Notes: generated by a model from the sequence alone, not told the origin. Shown: positions 1-5,852, numbered from the stretch's first letter. The stretch is 8,768 bases of DNA from an uncultured Solirubrobacteraceae bacterium (GCA_955652345.1 CATPBV010000178.1:1-8768), one strand, 5' to 3'. Translations and numbers: made by a program.

Positions 1-1
1 A

Positions 2-34
2 GAACGCAGGGTGGCGAAGGCGGTTCACGACTGA
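2..34 (+). CDS. Possible C-terminal end of an upstream gene (partial)
   Basis: Reading from base 2 gives ERRVAKAVHD followed by TGA at 32-34. Of the three plus frames this one has the most G/C-rich third positions, and its stop lies 10 nt before the next start codon, as expected for a gene directly upstream. Only ten codons are present, so the product cannot be named and the frame could be chance. Confidence 0.25.
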   Translation, partial: ERRVAKAVHD

Positions 35-44
35 GAGGTGAGCG

Positions 45-276
45 GTGACGCGCTTAGTGCAGGTGACCATCGACGCGAAGGATCCGCACGGGCTCGCCAG
101 GTGGTGGGCCGAGCTGCTCGGCTACAAGGTGGAGGACGGTCACGACTTCGTGGCAGAGCCTGCTCGCCGATGGCGTGATCACCGACGCCGACGTAGCGCG
201 AGTGGATGGACGGCTCGGCTGGCGCCGCCGGCTGGTTTCGTCGGAGAGCGGCGCTCTTTTCAGCGATGGGCGCGCT
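45..276 (+). pseudogene. Decayed VOC (glyoxalase/bleomycin-resistance-like) family gene
   Basis: The gene opens with GTG at 45, six bases after a good RBS (GAGAGG, 33-38). Its first 37 residues (MTRLVQVTIDAKDPHGLARW, then WAELLGYKVEDGHDFVA) are the usual start of small actinobacterial VOC-superfamily proteins. Near 153-160 the homology moves to frame 1, which reads SLLADGVITDADVARVDGRL (157-216) and GW. At about 222 it returns to the first frame with PAGFVGERRSFQRW (228-269), matching the family's usual segment ending in FFQR. After about 270 no family sequence is recognisable, although such proteins normally run to about 140-150 residues with a second beta-alpha-beta-beta-beta module. Two frame changes plus loss of the C-terminal half mark a pseudogene; the intact RBS suggests recent decay. 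Two sequencing errors could explain the shifts but not the missing half. The frame calls are seen; the family is from recognition. Confidence 0.72.
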
Positions 277-316
277 CCGCATTGGGCGAGCCTAGCTCAC
301 TCCTCGCCGAGAGCCG

Positions 317-1330
317 TCACCGGGATTGGGCGTGCCACGCGGCAAGAACCTCCCGCTCTCGCACGGGGTCGAGCCCAGGCCGCGGAAGGTCCCCGCGTAG
401 AGGGGGCGGTCCGTCCAGCCGCGACATCCACGCCCAGGTATCGGCCACGGTCTCGCTCACCGGCCGGCAGGACAGTCCCGCCGCGTGTGCGGGCTCAACA
501 TTCGCGGCGTGCATGCCGGCGTACTCGTGATCCGGCGGCAGCCAGATCGGCAGCTCCGTCCATGGCTCAATGCCAGAATCGACCACGAAATCCGGGGCAA
601 CCCACGTTAGCTGCGCGTCGTCACGTCCAGCGACCGTCAGGCATGCATCGAGGAGGGACTCCATCGTTGCGTGCCCGCGGCGGCTGACGACGTTGAATGG
701 GCCGCTGTGCCCGTCCACCGAAGCGTCGAGCACGAAGCGCGCCAGGTCGCGGACATCCACGTACTGAAGCTCGAGCTGGGGCGGGCCAGGCGCGAGGATC
801 TCCCCACCGGCCGCAAGTCGTGTCAGCCACCAGGGCAGCCGGCCGACGTTCTCGTGAGGGCCGAGGATCAGGCCCGCGCGCGCGATCAGCGCGCGATCGC
901 CGAAAGCCTCGAGGACTGCCATCTCAGCGCCTCGTTTCAGCTCAGAGTATTCCCCGGTTCGCAGGTCGGGGGAAGCCTCCACGGTCGGCGAGAGCTCGGT
1001 GACGCCGAGCGGGGGCGGCGGCGCGTAGACCGATCCGCTCGAGATGAATATGTACCGCGCAGCGCGATCCACCAGGGCGCGGACGCTGTCGCGCACGGCC
1101 GTCGGGGCGCCGGACCACGTGTCGACGACGAGCTCCCACTCGCGCGTACGCAGCGGCGCGAGCGTAGCCGGATCGAGTCGGTCCCCGGCCACATGCGTCG
1201 CTCGAGGGCCTGGCGAACCGCTCAGGCCGCGGTTCAATGCGGAAACCTCCCAGCCGCGCGAGAGGCCCTCCTCGACGAGCGCGCGGCCGGCGAACCCGGT
1301 GCCACCGAGGACGAGCATCGCAACGGCCAT
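317..1330 (-). CDS. NAD(P)-dependent epimerase/reductase, extended SDR family
   Basis: A 337-residue Rossmann-fold protein of the extended short-chain dehydrogenase/reductase type, cytosolic, substrate unknown. The N-terminus carries the nucleotide-binding glycine motif GGTGFAG (residues 9-15). The catalytic set follows: Ser in IFISSGSVYA (94-103) and YxxxK as Tyr128/Lys132 (EYSELK). Other segments, such as GRLPWWLTRLAAGG (163-176), QYVDVRDLARF (189-199), ETVADTWAWM (293-302) and the C-terminal REREVLAAW, are typical of the actinobacterial 'NAD-dependent epimerase' or reductase group of about 330 residues. The frame stays open upstream to 1615, but that extension is low-complexity Arg/Gly sequence opposite the SH3 gene, so I start at ATG 1330. 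ATG 1318 (MLVLGGTGF) is possible too; neither has a strong RBS. It lies 44 nt after the SH3 gene on the same strand, so the two may be cotranscribed. Family assignment is strong; substrate is not inferable. Confidence 0.88.
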   Translation of the reverse strand: MAVAMLVLGGTGFAGRALVEEGLSRGWEVSALNRGLSGSPGPRATHVAGDRLDPATLAPLRTREWELVVDTWSGAPTAVRDSVRALVDRAARYIFISSGSVYAPPPPLGVTELSPTVEASPDLRTGEYSELKRGAEMAVLEAFGDRALIARAGLILGPHENVGRLPWWLTRLAAGGEILAPGPPQLELQYVDVRDLARFVLDASVDGHSGPFNVVSRRGHATMESLLDACLTVAGRDDAQLTWVAPDFVVDSGIEPWTELPIWLPPDHEYAGMHAANVEPAHAAGLSCRPVSETVADTWAWMSRLDGPPPLRGDLPRPGLDPVREREVLAAWHAQSR

Positions 1331-1374
1331 CGGGCCACGATAGCGCAACTCCACGGTTGCACGTGCAGCGGTGG

Positions 1375-1719
1375 CTAGGCCTCTTGCACCGTACTGAGCG
1401 GGACCCAGCCCTCGCGGCCCGTCTCCGAGCGGCACCAGAGCCAGCCGCTGTCTCGGTCCTCGCGAACGACCTCGAGCGACTCGCCCGCAGAAGTCGACAG
1501 CTCGGTCGTGTCGTAGGGCATCTCGACCACGACGTGCCCTGAGTCTCCGGAGAGATGGCGGGCCGGAACCCAGCCGCTGCCCAACGCAGCCTTCACGAAC
1601 ACGAACTCCGGCCACTGCGGGTCTCGTTCGCCAACGACCCCGACTTCATCGCCGACATCGAGCCGAAGTGCAGGACGCTCTGGAATCTCGTGATGCGTGT
1701 GCGCGACGACCCGCGTCAC
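1375..1719 (-). CDS. Small tandem SH3-domain protein
   Basis: A protein of about 114 residues made of two bacterial SH3-like repeats and little else. Repeat 1 covers roughly residues 3-57 and ends in SGWVPARHL; repeat 2 covers roughly 62-113, with SGWLWCRSETGREGWVPLS (91-109). The paired GWVP signatures (49-52, 104-107) and the acidic GDEVGVV / GESLEVV loops fit the small two-SH3 'SH3 domain-containing protein' family found in Gram-positives and actinobacteria. Such proteins are presumed protein-binding; their partner is unknown. There is no signal peptide or membrane segment, so it is probably cytosolic. The frame is open up to 2043, but homology begins at VTRVV, so I choose GTG at 1719, with a weak GTGAG about 10 nt upstream; TTG at 1725 is the alternative. 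It precedes the epimerase gene by 44 nt. Confidence 0.8.
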   Translation of the reverse strand: MTRVVAHTHHEIPERPALRLDVGDEVGVVGERDPQWPEFVFVKAALGSGWVPARHLSGDSGHVVVEMPYDTTELSTSAGESLEVVREDRDSGWLWCRSETGREGWVPLSTVQEA

Positions 1720-1884
1720 GGCCAATCGGATCTCACATCGCCCGCCACCCGCTCGACCCCAGGGATGCGTCTGGATTGCGATCCGCCACGCACGGGACAC
1801 ACACAGTGGGCCGGTGGCGGCGGGATGCTTCCAGGGCGCCGATCGCGGCGCCAGCGAAGAGCTCGGCGGTGCGAGTGGCCCAGC

Positions 1885-1923
1885 GGATCCCCGATCGGGG
1901 CGTCGGCGTCGCGAGGGGGATCC
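1885..1923. repeat. Inverted repeat GGATCCCC...GGGGATCC with inner palindrome
   Basis: GGATCCCC at 1885-1892 is exactly mirrored by GGGGATCC at 1916-1923, and the left arm overlaps a perfect 12-bp palindrome CCCCGATCGGGG at 1889-1900. The two pairings are mutually exclusive. No T-run follows on either strand, so it is not a standard intrinsic terminator. It could be a regulator site or chance in GC-rich DNA. Confidence 0.25.
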
Positions 1924-1996
1924 TGGCAGTCCGACGGATCGCCCAGGAGGTCGTCGGCGAGCTCCATGCATACGCGCAACAGGTTCGTAGCCGACT

Positions 1997-2010
1997 GGAA
2001 CATATGTTCG
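1997..2010 (-). promoter_or_regulatory. LexA-like SOS box
   Basis: The minus strand reads CGAACATATGTTCC, which fits the Gram-positive LexA/DinR consensus CGAACRNRYGTTYC at all 14 positions; its core GAACATATGTTC (1998-2009) is a perfect 12-bp palindrome. The actinobacterial form TCGAAC-N4-GTTC also fits, since the preceding base is T. A match this exact is expected by chance well under once in a window of this size. It lies about 67 bp past the ICDH-like stop, so the minus-strand genes further on (the possible broken ORF, then SH3 and epimerase) are the only sensible targets. Caveats: no clear -10/-35 or RBS accompanies it, ATG 2003 lies inside the box, and the SH3 start is 278 nt away. Confidence 0.5.
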
Positions 2011-2076
2011 AGAATGTATTGGGGGCCTCGGACGGAAGGACATGCGTGAGCGCGGCCTCAGAAGACAGGGTCCCGC

Positions 2077-3195
2077 TCAGGCCGACGCGCGCGCCCGAAG
2101 CAGCTCGAGCTCGCGGCCGATCCGCGCGATCACGCCATCGGTGAACTCGGTGGTGCCCGCGTGACCGCCGAGATCCGGCGTCTTGACTCCGGCGGCCACG
2201 GTGGACACCGCAGCGCGGTAGATCGCCTCGGACGCCGCCTCGACGGCGCCTCCGTACCGGGCCGCGGCGTGCCGCAGGACGGCAGCACACGCGAGGATCA
2301 TCGCCAGCGGATTGGCGAGATCGCGGCGCTGGAGCGCCGGAGCGGTGCCGTGTGGGGCTTCGGCCATCGCAACGGTCGTCCGGTAGTCGTCGTCGAAGGC
2401 GAGCAGTACCGACTCTGCGGCCGCGATCGAGCCGAACATCGGCAGGACCAGGTCGGACAGGCAGTCGCCGTCGCGATTCAGAGCGGGAATCACGAGCGGG
2501 GTCTCCGCCGGACCAGACACCAGGCCCGCATAGGTGGCGTCGATCAGCACCGGCTGGTATGAGACCTCGGGATGACGGCCAGCGGCCGCGTCGAGCTCCT
2601 CCTTGAGCATTCCCTCGTACACAGGTGAGACAGTCCACTTGGGGCCGCCGTAGACCCGCGCGCCGATGTCGGTGGCGGCACGGAAGGAGTACTCCGCGAC
2701 AGCCCGGCAAACCGAGCGCGTGATCCTCTCGGTGCGAAACGCGACCTCCTCGAGGGACCCGGCGGCGCCCTCGCGCCACTCATCCGCGCCGTAGGCATCC
2801 CCAACGGCCATTCGCACGATCGAGATCGGGTGGTGGAGACCCGCGATTGGATGTATGCCCGGAAGCCGCCGGCCGGTGCGGACGATCACCTTCCCGTCGA
2901 CCTGTTCGCGGATGATCCGGTTCGGGGAGCCGACGTCGTCCGCTCCCTCGGGCGTGATCGTGGCGGCCTTCAAGCCGAGCCCGGCCCTCCGCATCGCCTC
3001 GGCGGCCTCGAGCACCACCCGGTTCGAGGTCGAGCGACGGCGTTCGAGCGAGAGGTCGAACCGCTGGAGCTCGATGTCGACGCCAAGCAACGCAGGGTCG
3101 AGGACGCGGAGCGCTTGCTCGAGCAGCTCCTGCCCGGTCTGGTCCCCCTCGAGCACCACGATCGTGAGAGGTGCGGGCTGAGTGGATGCGGTCAT
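2077..3195 (-). CDS. Isocitrate/isopropylmalate dehydrogenase family enzyme, type II ICDH-like
   Basis: A 372-residue beta-decarboxylating dehydrogenase, probably cytosolic, expected to oxidise and decarboxylate a 2-hydroxyacid such as isocitrate. The first two thirds resemble eukaryote-type (type II) NADP-isocitrate dehydrogenase. Aligned by eye to human IDH1, the substrate residues are kept: Thr81, Ser90/Asn92/Arg96 (SPNRIIR), Arg106, Arg128 and Tyr135 (RMAVGDAY), Lys186 and Asp219. The metal ligands Asp244/Asp248 (DGDCLSD) are kept as well. The C-terminal part, with HGTAP (282-286) and DLGGHAGTTEF (341-351), looks more like bacterial ICDH/IPMDH. IDH1 Arg314/His315, which hold the NADP 2'-phosphate, are Ala287/Leu288 here, so NADP use is doubtful. 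It is some 30-40 residues shorter than usual type II enzymes. ATG 3195 has only a weak RBS. It stands alone, divergent from the STAS gene, with no leucine or TCA genes nearby, so the true substrate is uncertain. Confidence 0.85.
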   Translation of the reverse strand: MTASTQPAPLTIVVLEGDQTGQELLEQALRVLDPALLGVDIELQRFDLSLERRRSTSNRVVLEAAEAMRRAGLGLKAATITPEGADDVGSPNRIIREQVDGKVIVRTGRRLPGIHPIAGLHHPISIVRMAVGDAYGADEWREGAAGSLEEVAFRTERITRSVCRAVAEYSFRAATDIGARVYGGPKWTVSPVYEGMLKEELDAAAGRHPEVSYQPVLIDATYAGLVSGPAETPLVIPALNRDGDCLSDLVLPMFGSIAAAESVLLAFDDDYRTTVAMAEAPHGTAPALQRRDLANPLAMILACAAVLRHAAARYGGAVEAASEAIYRAAVSTVAAGVKTPDLGGHAGTTEFTDGVIARIGRELELLRARASA

Positions 3196-3241
3196 ACCGA
3201 TCCGGTCAGCGCTTGGCCGCTCGCGTGTGTTCCCGACATCT

Positions 3242-3278
3242 CCGGGACGTTAGCCGCGGCACGTCGATCCCGGAACGT
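3242..3278. repeat. Three ACGT-centred direct repeats at 14-bp spacing
   Basis: CCGGGACGT (3242-3250), GCGGCACGT (3256-3264) and CCGGAACGT (3270-3278) are near-identical nonamers; their ACGT cores begin at 3247, 3261 and 3275, exactly 14 bp apart. They lie in the divergent intergenic region, 47-83 bp upstream of the ICDH-like start and 117 bp or more upstream of the STAS start. Regularly phased short repeats of this kind fit a regulator binding array, but no protein can be named. Confidence 0.35.
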
Positions 3279-3286
3279 GCGGGATC
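3266..3286. repeat. Inverted repeat GATCCCG-N7-CGGGATC
   Basis: A perfect 7-bp inverted repeat (3266-3272 and 3280-3286) with a 7-nt loop GAACGTG, overlapping the last ACGT element. It sits between two divergent genes and has no T-run, so an operator is likelier than a terminator. About 20-50 bp nearer the STAS gene there is an unusually AT-rich patch (3306-3335) where a promoter could lie, but no convincing -35/-10 pair stands out. Confidence 0.3.
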
Positions 3287-3394
3287 CCGTGAGTCGGATA
3301 GCGCCATTTTTTGGGCTTTCATACGTATCTTTCCCTAGAGGCGTGATGGCCTTCAGAGAGTCACGATGACCGGCGTACAGAGGTCTACTGAGCC

Positions 3395-3844
3395 ATGATG
3401 CGCGATCAGGTTCGGGCCGGCCCAGGTTCGGGCCAGGTGGAGGCGCTCGACGACGAGGGTACGACACTCCTGCGCGCGCTCAGACCGCGCGGGCCCGTGC
3501 ACCTCGCGCTCAACACGAGGTCGGCACCCGAGGCCACGATCATCGAGGTCGCCGGAGAGCTCGACGTGCTCACCGCATCGAAGCTCGGAGCCGCGATCGA
3601 CCACGTCGTCCGCAGGCACGACGGCGAGGTCATCCTGGACCTGCGTGAGACCAGCTTCGTCGACTCAGCCGGGCTTCACGTGCTGCTCACCGCCCAGCGG
3701 CGCCTCTCGCGCCAGCAACGCGCTCTGACCGTCGTCTGTGATCCCGGCCCGGTCGAGCGCGCGATCGCCCGCGCCAGGCTGCTCGACGCGCTCGGTGTCG
3801 TCAGCTTCCTGGAACACGGGGCGGTCCAGACGCCAGGCGCCTAG
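3395..3844 (+). CDS. STAS-domain anti-sigma factor antagonist
   Basis: A 149-residue protein with a SpoIIAA/RsbV-type STAS domain from about residue 46 to 140: TIIEVAGELDVLTASKLG (48-65), VILDLRETSFVDSAGLHVLL (79-98), then a final helix/strand unit ending near FLEHG. Ser91 in the DSAGL signature matches the Ser that anti-sigma kinases phosphorylate in SpoIIAA, so it probably acts in the cytosol in a partner-switching cascade, releasing a sigma factor when unphosphorylated. The first 35-45 residues form a polar extension not needed for the fold. The start is ATG 3395, with CAGAGG at 3378-3383 (11-nt spacing); ATG 3398 follows directly, and a later GTG in VHLAL would give a canonical-length protein. 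No kinase or sigma gene is in the window. Its TAG stop overlaps the stop of the convergent HD gene. Confidence 0.88.
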   Translation: MMRDQVRAGPGSGQVEALDDEGTTLLRALRPRGPVHLALNTRSAPEATIIEVAGELDVLTASKLGAAIDHVVRRHDGEVILDLRETSFVDSAGLHVLLTAQRRLSRQQRALTVVCDPGPVERAIARARLLDALGVVSFLEHGAVQTPGA

Positions 3845-4422
3845 GGCCGGCCAGCCGCGGCGCCCATCAGCTGCTCGCGCTGCTCGGTCAGCGCCGAGAT
3901 GACCGTCTGGAGGTGCTCGTCGAAGTCGACGCCTAGCTCCTCGGCGCCGTGGGCAAGCTCCTCGCGGTTCACGGCCGCGGCGAAGCTCGGCTGTCGAAGC
4001 TTCTTCTTCACCGACTTGGGCGTCATCCCCACAAGCCCCTCCGGGCGCACGTAGGCGCACGCGAGAATGAAGCCGCAGAGCTCGTCGACCGCGTACAGCG
4101 TCTTCTCCATCGCCGACTCGCGGGGAACCCCCATGAAGTCGGCGTGGGAAGCGACCCCACGGACGAGCTCCTCGGGATAGCCACGTTCACGCAGCTCCAG
4201 GACAGCGTGCCGTGGATGGCCGTCCTCGAGGTTCGGATAGCGCTCGTAGTCGAGGTCGTGCAGGAGTCCGGTCAGCCCCCACAGCTCGACATCGCCGCCG
4301 AAGCGGGGCGCGTAGGCGCGCATCGCCGCCTCGACGGCGAGCATGTGCCTCCGCAGCGACTCTGACTGGGTCCATTCGCAAAGCAGGTCCCACGCCTGAT
4401 CCCGCGAAATCTCGGATTCCAT
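3841..4422 (-). CDS. HD superfamily (HDIG-type) predicted hydrolase
   Basis: A 193-residue soluble protein with the metal-dependent HD phosphohydrolase signature in order: His26 (RRHMLAVE), His55-Asp56 (GLLHDLDYE), His93 (ASHADF) and Asp113 (AVDELCG). The C-terminal KSVKKKLRQPSFAAAVNREE (136-155) and the EELG that follows are characteristic of the uncharacterised COG2316 group of bacterial HD hydrolases, which I recognise from memory. Length fits that group. The substrate, probably a nucleotide or phosphoester, is unknown. The frame is open back to 4785 across murA, but homology begins at MESEIS, so ATG 4422 is chosen; it overlaps an ATG on the opposite strand by two bases. It is divergent from murA across 109 bp and convergent with the STAS gene, sharing the CTAG that holds both stops. 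Confidence 0.87.
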   Translation of the reverse strand: MESEISRDQAWDLLCEWTQSESLRRHMLAVEAAMRAYAPRFGGDVELWGLTGLLHDLDYERYPNLEDGHPRHAVLELRERGYPEELVRGVASHADFMGVPRESAMEKTLYAVDELCGFILACAYVRPEGLVGMTPKSVKKKLRQPSFAAAVNREELAHGAEELGVDFDEHLQTVISALTEQREQLMGAAAGRP

Positions 4423-4531
4423 GGCCGTTAACGTAGCTGAGAGCTCAGAGACCCCCGCGGCGCCCGCGAGCCCGCCACCGGCTACCCTCCGGCAACCCCC
4501 GCTCGAGCCGGTACCCTGGCGGGGCGCTGCT
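4423..4531. promoter_or_regulatory. Divergent intergenic region between HD hydrolase and murA
   Basis: This 109-bp spacer must carry the promoter of the murA-his operon and probably that of the HD gene. Two copies of TACCCT lie in the murA direction, at 4483-4488 and 4512-4517, each preceded by CCGG-type sequence; TAnnnT fits a GC-rich actinobacterial -10 element. The second would place the transcript start a few bases before ATG 4532, giving a very short leader. No good -35 is visible for either. No attenuator, T-box or riboswitch can be seen ahead of the operon. Confidence 0.35.
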
Positions 4532-5830
4532 ATGCAGAAGTTCGTGATCGAAGGCGGCGTGCCCCTGTCTGGCACGATCGTCCCCGCGGGGAACAAGAAC
4601 GGGGCACTCCCGATCCTTGCTGCCTGCCTGCTCACCGAAGACGAGGTGATCCTCCGCAACGTCCCGCGGATCCGTGACGTGGAGGCGATGACGCTCCTGC
4701 TCGAAGACCTTGGAGCCCGAGTGGAGTGGCTCGGCCCCGGCGCGGTGTCCGTGAACGCCTCTGGCGTCGACCACCACGAGGTCAACCGCGAGCTGGCGGA
4801 ACAGATCCGTGCCTCGTTCCTACTGGCGGGGCCGCTGCTCGCCCGCTTCGGCCGCGCAGTGATGCCGCCTCCGGGAGGCGACGTGATCGGGCGCCGGCGT
4901 CTCGATCCTCACCTGGATGCTTTTCGGACGCTCGGCGCCTCCGTCAAGCACGGCTGCGACATCACGCTCGAGGCGCCGCTCGGCCTGAGGCCATGCGACT
5001 TCCTGATGGACGAGCCCTCGGTGATGGCCACCGAGAACGCCCTTCTGGCAGCAGCGCTCACACGCGGTCCGACCGTGATCCGCAACGCGGCCTCCGAGCC
5101 ACACGTCCAAGACCTGGCCCGGATGCTCGAGCAGATGGGAGCCGCAATCGACGGGATCGGCTCGAACGTGATGACGGTCCACGGCACTGCCGCGCTCCGC
5201 GGCTGCACGCACACGATCGCTCCCGACCACATCGAGATCGGCTCGTTCATGGCGCTCGCGGGCGTGACCGGCGGCGAGCTCGTGGTCAAGGACACCAGGC
5301 CCGAGGATCTGCGCATGATCCGCATGGTGTTCGACCGCCTGGGCCTGCGAAGCGAGCTCCGCGGCTCAGAGGTGATCGTTCCCGGCAACCAGAAGCTGGT
5401 GATCCGGAACGACGCCGGCGACTACATGCCGAAGGTCGAGGATGGTCCGTGGCCGTCGTTTCCCGCCGACCTCACGAGCATCGCAGTGGCGCTTGCGACC
5501 CAGGCCGAGGGGTCGGTGATCATCCACGAGAAGATGTTCGAGAACCGCCTGTTCTTCACCGACAAGCTGCAGCTGATGGGGGCGGCGATCACCATCTGCG
5601 ACCCGCATCGGGCGATCGTGGTCGGTCCGCGGCGGTTGCGCGGCCAGCGCGTCGACTCGCCCGACATCCGCGCGGGTATGGCGATGCTGATCGCGGCGCT
5701 GTGCGCCGACGGAGCCACGGAGATCGGCAACGTCAGCCAGATCGATCGGGGCTACGAGCGGATCGACGAGCGCCTGCGCGAGCTCGGAGCACGAATCACG
5801 CGCGTCGATGACGTACCCGCGCCGGTCTGA
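4532..5830 (+). CDS. murA: UDP-N-acetylglucosamine 1-carboxyvinyltransferase (Cys-to-Asp type)
   Basis: MurA transfers enolpyruvate from PEP to UDP-GlcNAc, the first committed cytosolic step of peptidoglycan synthesis. The 432-residue product has the two-domain EPSP-synthase-like fold with the expected residues: Lys22 in PAGNKNGALP, Arg122 and the active-site loop PPPGGDVIGRRRLDPH (112-127), Asp313 in SFPADLTS, Arg380 in SPDIRAG and Arg406 in IDRGYERI. The loop cysteine (Cys115 in E. coli), which fosfomycin alkylates, is Asp117, as in Mycobacterium tuberculosis, so natural fosfomycin insensitivity is predicted. The frame is open from ATG 4421, but the first 37 codons are non-homologous Pro/Ala-rich sequence in the promoter region; MQKFVIEGG at ATG 4532 is the family start, with a weak GGCGGGG upstream. 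It is first in a murA-his operon and 22 bp before hisZ. Paralogous MurZ naming cannot be excluded. Confidence 0.95.
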   Translation: MQKFVIEGGVPLSGTIVPAGNKNGALPILAACLLTEDEVILRNVPRIRDVEAMTLLLEDLGARVEWLGPGAVSVNASGVDHHEVNRELAEQIRASFLLAGPLLARFGRAVMPPPGGDVIGRRRLDPHLDAFRTLGASVKHGCDITLEAPLGLRPCDFLMDEPSVMATENALLAAALTRGPTVIRNAASEPHVQDLARMLEQMGAAIDGIGSNVMTVHGTAALRGCTHTIAPDHIEIGSFMALAGVTGGELVVKDTRPEDLRMIRMVFDRLGLRSELRGSEVIVPGNQKLVIRNDAGDYMPKVEDGPWPSFPADLTSIAVALATQAEGSVIIHEKMFENRLFFTDKLQLMGAAITICDPHRAIVVGPRRLRGQRVDSPDIRAGMAMLIAALCADGATEIGNVSQIDRGYERIDERLRELGARITRVDDVPAPV

Positions 5831-5852
5831 GCCTCACGCGGGCACACAGGCC

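Larger units (their letters stand above)
1733..2057 (-). other. Unassigned gap with possible degenerate coding sequence
   Basis: This is most of the 357-bp stretch between the ICDH-like and SH3 genes. On the minus strand one frame is open from 2057 and reads a plausible amphipathic helix around ATG 2003: MFQSATNLLRVCMELADDLL, then GDPSD. Its third positions are G/C-rich down to about 1900. From there a second minus frame takes over the high-GC3 pattern (ATRTAELFAGAAIGALEAS) and stops at 1733-1735. Together this resembles one gene broken by a frameshift, but I recognise neither part, no RBS precedes ATG 2003, and the complementary plus frame is also helical-looking. It may be a remnant, an unusual small gene, or non-coding. 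Confidence 0.25.

Noticed and set aside
1331..1374. GCAAC-N6-GTTGC hairpin and the 10-bp palindrome TGCACGTGCA (1358-1367) between the SH3 and epimerase genes
   Set aside because: Short stems, no T-run and a 44-bp gap; not enough to call a terminator or an operator.
671..1378. Plus-strand open frame of 235 codons opposite the epimerase
   Set aside because: Antisense shadow with no recognisable domain or RBS.
1331..1615. N-terminal extension of the epimerase frame
   Set aside because: It is low-complexity basic sequence antiparallel in frame to the SH3 gene, and SDR homology starts at the GGTGFAG strand right after ATG 1330 or 1318.
1733..2779. Long minus-strand open frame (348 codons) overlapping the ICDH-like gene
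   Set aside because: Most of it is Arg/Gly-rich out-of-frame translation of the ICDH-like gene; only the part before the ICDH stop could mean anything, and that is described separately.
3835..3864. GGCGCC-rich palindromes around the STAS/HD stop codons as a bidirectional terminator
   Set aside because: The stems lie in coding sequence and neither side has a T-run.
4423..4785. Extension of the HD-hydrolase frame through the start of murA
   Set aside because: Antisense to murA codons and not like any HD protein; the COG2316-type N-terminus begins at ATG 4422.
4726..5811. Plus-strand open frame of 361 codons inside murA
   Set aside because: Arg/Pro/Gly-rich shadow typical of high-GC genes; murA in the other frame has all family residues.
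5808..5852. Upstream ATG for hisZ at 5808
   Set aside because: Adds 15 residues unlike HisZ, overlaps murA and lacks an RBS; the family start MVVDRIPSGTRD fits ATG 5853.
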